From Lachnospiraceae bacterium UBA3772 (GTDB lineage Bacteria; Bacillota; Clostridia; Lachnospirales; Lachnospiraceae): 5,182 bases of DNA. Of the stretch, positions 4,655 through 5,182 are shown piece by piece (positions within the stretch are counted from its first letter, which is position 1; the number at the start of each line of letters is the position of its first letter). The stretch lies in assembly GCA_002371025.1 (NCBI GenBank), contig DFFQ01000013.1:1-5182 (forward strand). Reading direction: 5' to 3'. The position numbers were made by a program, and so were the translations under genes. The notes under the pieces were generated by a model. It had not been told where the DNA came from. It saw only the letters and a program-made list of their open reading frames with translations, and did no database searches.

Positions 4655-4814
4655 AAAAAAAAAATAAGAGTTGCAAGGGGTGCAGAATCCTTTTCAAGAT
4701 TCTCACTCTGCTTGAACAATATCCATGCCTGGTTAGTGTTTAGGATACTAGAACCACTAGCTCTTATCCATTGAGCTCAATACTTAACTGAAACTAGTCT
4801 TCAGTTTGTATTTA
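4655..4814 (-). ncRNA. Putative structured small RNA, about 160 nt
   Basis: This fills the only gene-free gap above 300 bases (4577-4904). It begins about 7 bases after the -10 of P9 and ends in ten Ts (4655-4664), yet holds no ORF with a ribosome site. Minus-strand structure: hairpin AACTGAA/TTCAGTT with a 7-base loop (4786-4806); a 12-bp palindrome ATTGAGCTCAAT (4770-4781); GGTT/AACC plus AGT/ACT (about 4731-4755); and a 3' stem-loop, GTTCAAG with CTTG-c-AAC, enclosing AGAATC/GATTCT (4670-4717). The segment GGATAAGAG (4761-4769) can pair with CTCTTATTT at the 3' end, closing a multibranch fold. The segment GAGCTCAATGGATAAGAGC resembles a tRNA D-arm and competes with that closing stem. No known RNA family is recognised. 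A regulatory RNA, a decoy or a decayed tRNA are all possible. Confidence 0.55.
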
Positions 4815-4820
4815 CTCTCT

Positions 4821-4844
4821 ATCTTAGTATGTGTAGTTTTTGCG
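4821..4844 (-). promoter_or_regulatory. Box promoter P9 (no ORF, drives the putative RNA)
   Basis: Minus strand: CGCAAAAACTACA, 5 bases (CATAC), TAAGAT. Unlike the other nine, no ribosome site or ATG follows at 34-45 bases. Direct repeats GTTCAC-TAC-GTTCAC lie just upstream (4848-4862). Confidence 0.72.
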
Positions 4845-4893
4845 AATGTTCACTACGTTCACCAGCTCTCACAAATTCGAGCAGAAAAAAAAA

Positions 4894-4916
4894 GAAGCAG
4901 ATGTTTAATCTGCCTC
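4894..4916 (-). terminator. Terminator containing the stop codon of 4905-5108
   Basis: Minus strand: a 9-bp stem (GAGGCAGAT with ATCTGCTTC) around a TAAAC loop that includes the stop codon, followed by nine Ts. Confidence 0.88.
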
Positions 4917-5108
4917 CTTCTCTTTGAAAATATCAACTCCCAACCTCGGAAATACATCCGTAAAGATAATCATAGCATGCTTCTCATTACTTTTCTCATT
5001 CTTTTCATCTGACATTAAATGCATCTGATTCAGCGCATTATTAATGTCAAGACAATTAGCATGATAATGAAGTCTTATTTTTGCTACTAATCTTTCTAAA
5101 CTAAACAT
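4905..5108 (-). CDS. 67-aa soluble hypothetical protein
   Basis: Not recognised. AGGAGG lies 7 bases before the ATG at 5106-5108. Residues 1-30 are likely helical with basic and His residues (MFSLERLVAKIRLHYHANCL). Residues 31-46 are polar and charged (SDEKNEKSNEKH), a probable linker. Residues 47-60 (MIIFTDVFPRLGVDIF) look like a strand and turn, and the tail is acidic/basic (KEKEAD). No membrane helix of full length. Single-gene cassette with promoter P10 and the terminator at 4894-4916. Function unknown. Confidence 0.82.
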   Translation of the reverse strand: MFSLERLVAKIRLHYHANCLDINNALNQMHLMSDEKNEKSNEKHAMIIFTDVFPRLGVDIFKEKEAD

Positions 5109-5143
5109 AATAATTCCTCCTTTGAAATAGATTAATATTCTTC

Positions 5144-5167
5144 ATTATAGGAGTTGTAAAAATTAAG
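5144..5167 (-). promoter_or_regulatory. Box promoter P10 (for 4905-5108)
   Basis: Minus strand: CTTAATTTTTACA, 5 bases (ACTCC), perfect TATAAT followed by G. The first bases of the box depart from CGCAA because they are part of a terminator arm. Confidence 0.75.
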
Positions 5168-5182
5168 GACCTGCAATATTTC
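5164..5182 (-). terminator. 3' half of a terminator, cut by the window edge
   Basis: Minus strand GAAATATTGCAGGTCCTTAA and then ATTTTT. The GCAGGTCCTT arm matches the 3' arm at 4055-4088, so an upstream cassette probably ends just outside the window. Confidence 0.6.

Noticed and set aside
4680..4790. A complete tRNA gene on the minus strand around the D-arm-like GAGCTCAATGGATAAGAGC
   Set aside because: No acceptor stem partner for the 5' bases, no T-arm with a pairable stem around TTCAAG, and no anticodon loop with T at position 33. Loops containing CTA looked like an amber suppressor anticodon at first, but they lack the required context.
2739..5167. CRISPR array, because of the regularly repeated 24-base element
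   Set aside because: The repeats are 250-600 bases apart with genes between them, vary in sequence, and no short uniform spacers exist.

Overview
The window looks like the early or accessory region of a bacteriophage (less likely a plasmid or integrative element) of a low-GC Gram-positive host, probably a Clostridia member. I infer this from the AT-rich sequence, strong AGGAGG ribosome binding sites, very small tightly packed genes all on the minus strand, and the lack of recognisable housekeeping genes. No structural, replication or integration gene is visible, so the element type is an inference. Transcription runs from high to low coordinates.

Right half (about 2740-5182): a train of single-gene cassettes. 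Each has the same design, in transcription order: a 13-base box (consensus CGCAAWWWTTACA), exactly 5 bases, a TATAAT-like -10 hexamer, about 34-45 bases of leader with an AGGAGG site, a small ORF of 53-97 codons, and a Rho-independent terminator that abuts or merges into the next box. Most products are small membrane proteins; the others are a short acidic/helical protein and two unrecognised soluble proteins. One cassette (about 4655-4814) has the promoter and a terminator but no ORF. It probably makes a structured RNA of about 160 nt.

Left half (1-2740): one box promoter (2739-2762) starts a longer operon. It holds two tiny membrane proteins, a strong terminator or attenuator, an XRE-type helix-turn-helix regulator, an unrecognised helical protein, a protein with motifs suggestive of an ADP-ribosyltransferase-like fold, and a helical protein whose start overlaps the previous gene. 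A second box promoter (732-755) lies directly after that operon's last stop codon and drives a 123-aa basic protein. After a long GAAA-loop terminator come a 55-aa helical protein and the first codons of a Cys-rich protein that leaves the window.

The main observation is the promoter-like element present ten times with invariant spacing and no -35 hexamer. It resembles in layout a phage middle promoter, where an activator box centred near -30 replaces the -35 element. The XRE protein is a candidate regulator, but nothing in the sequence proves that link.
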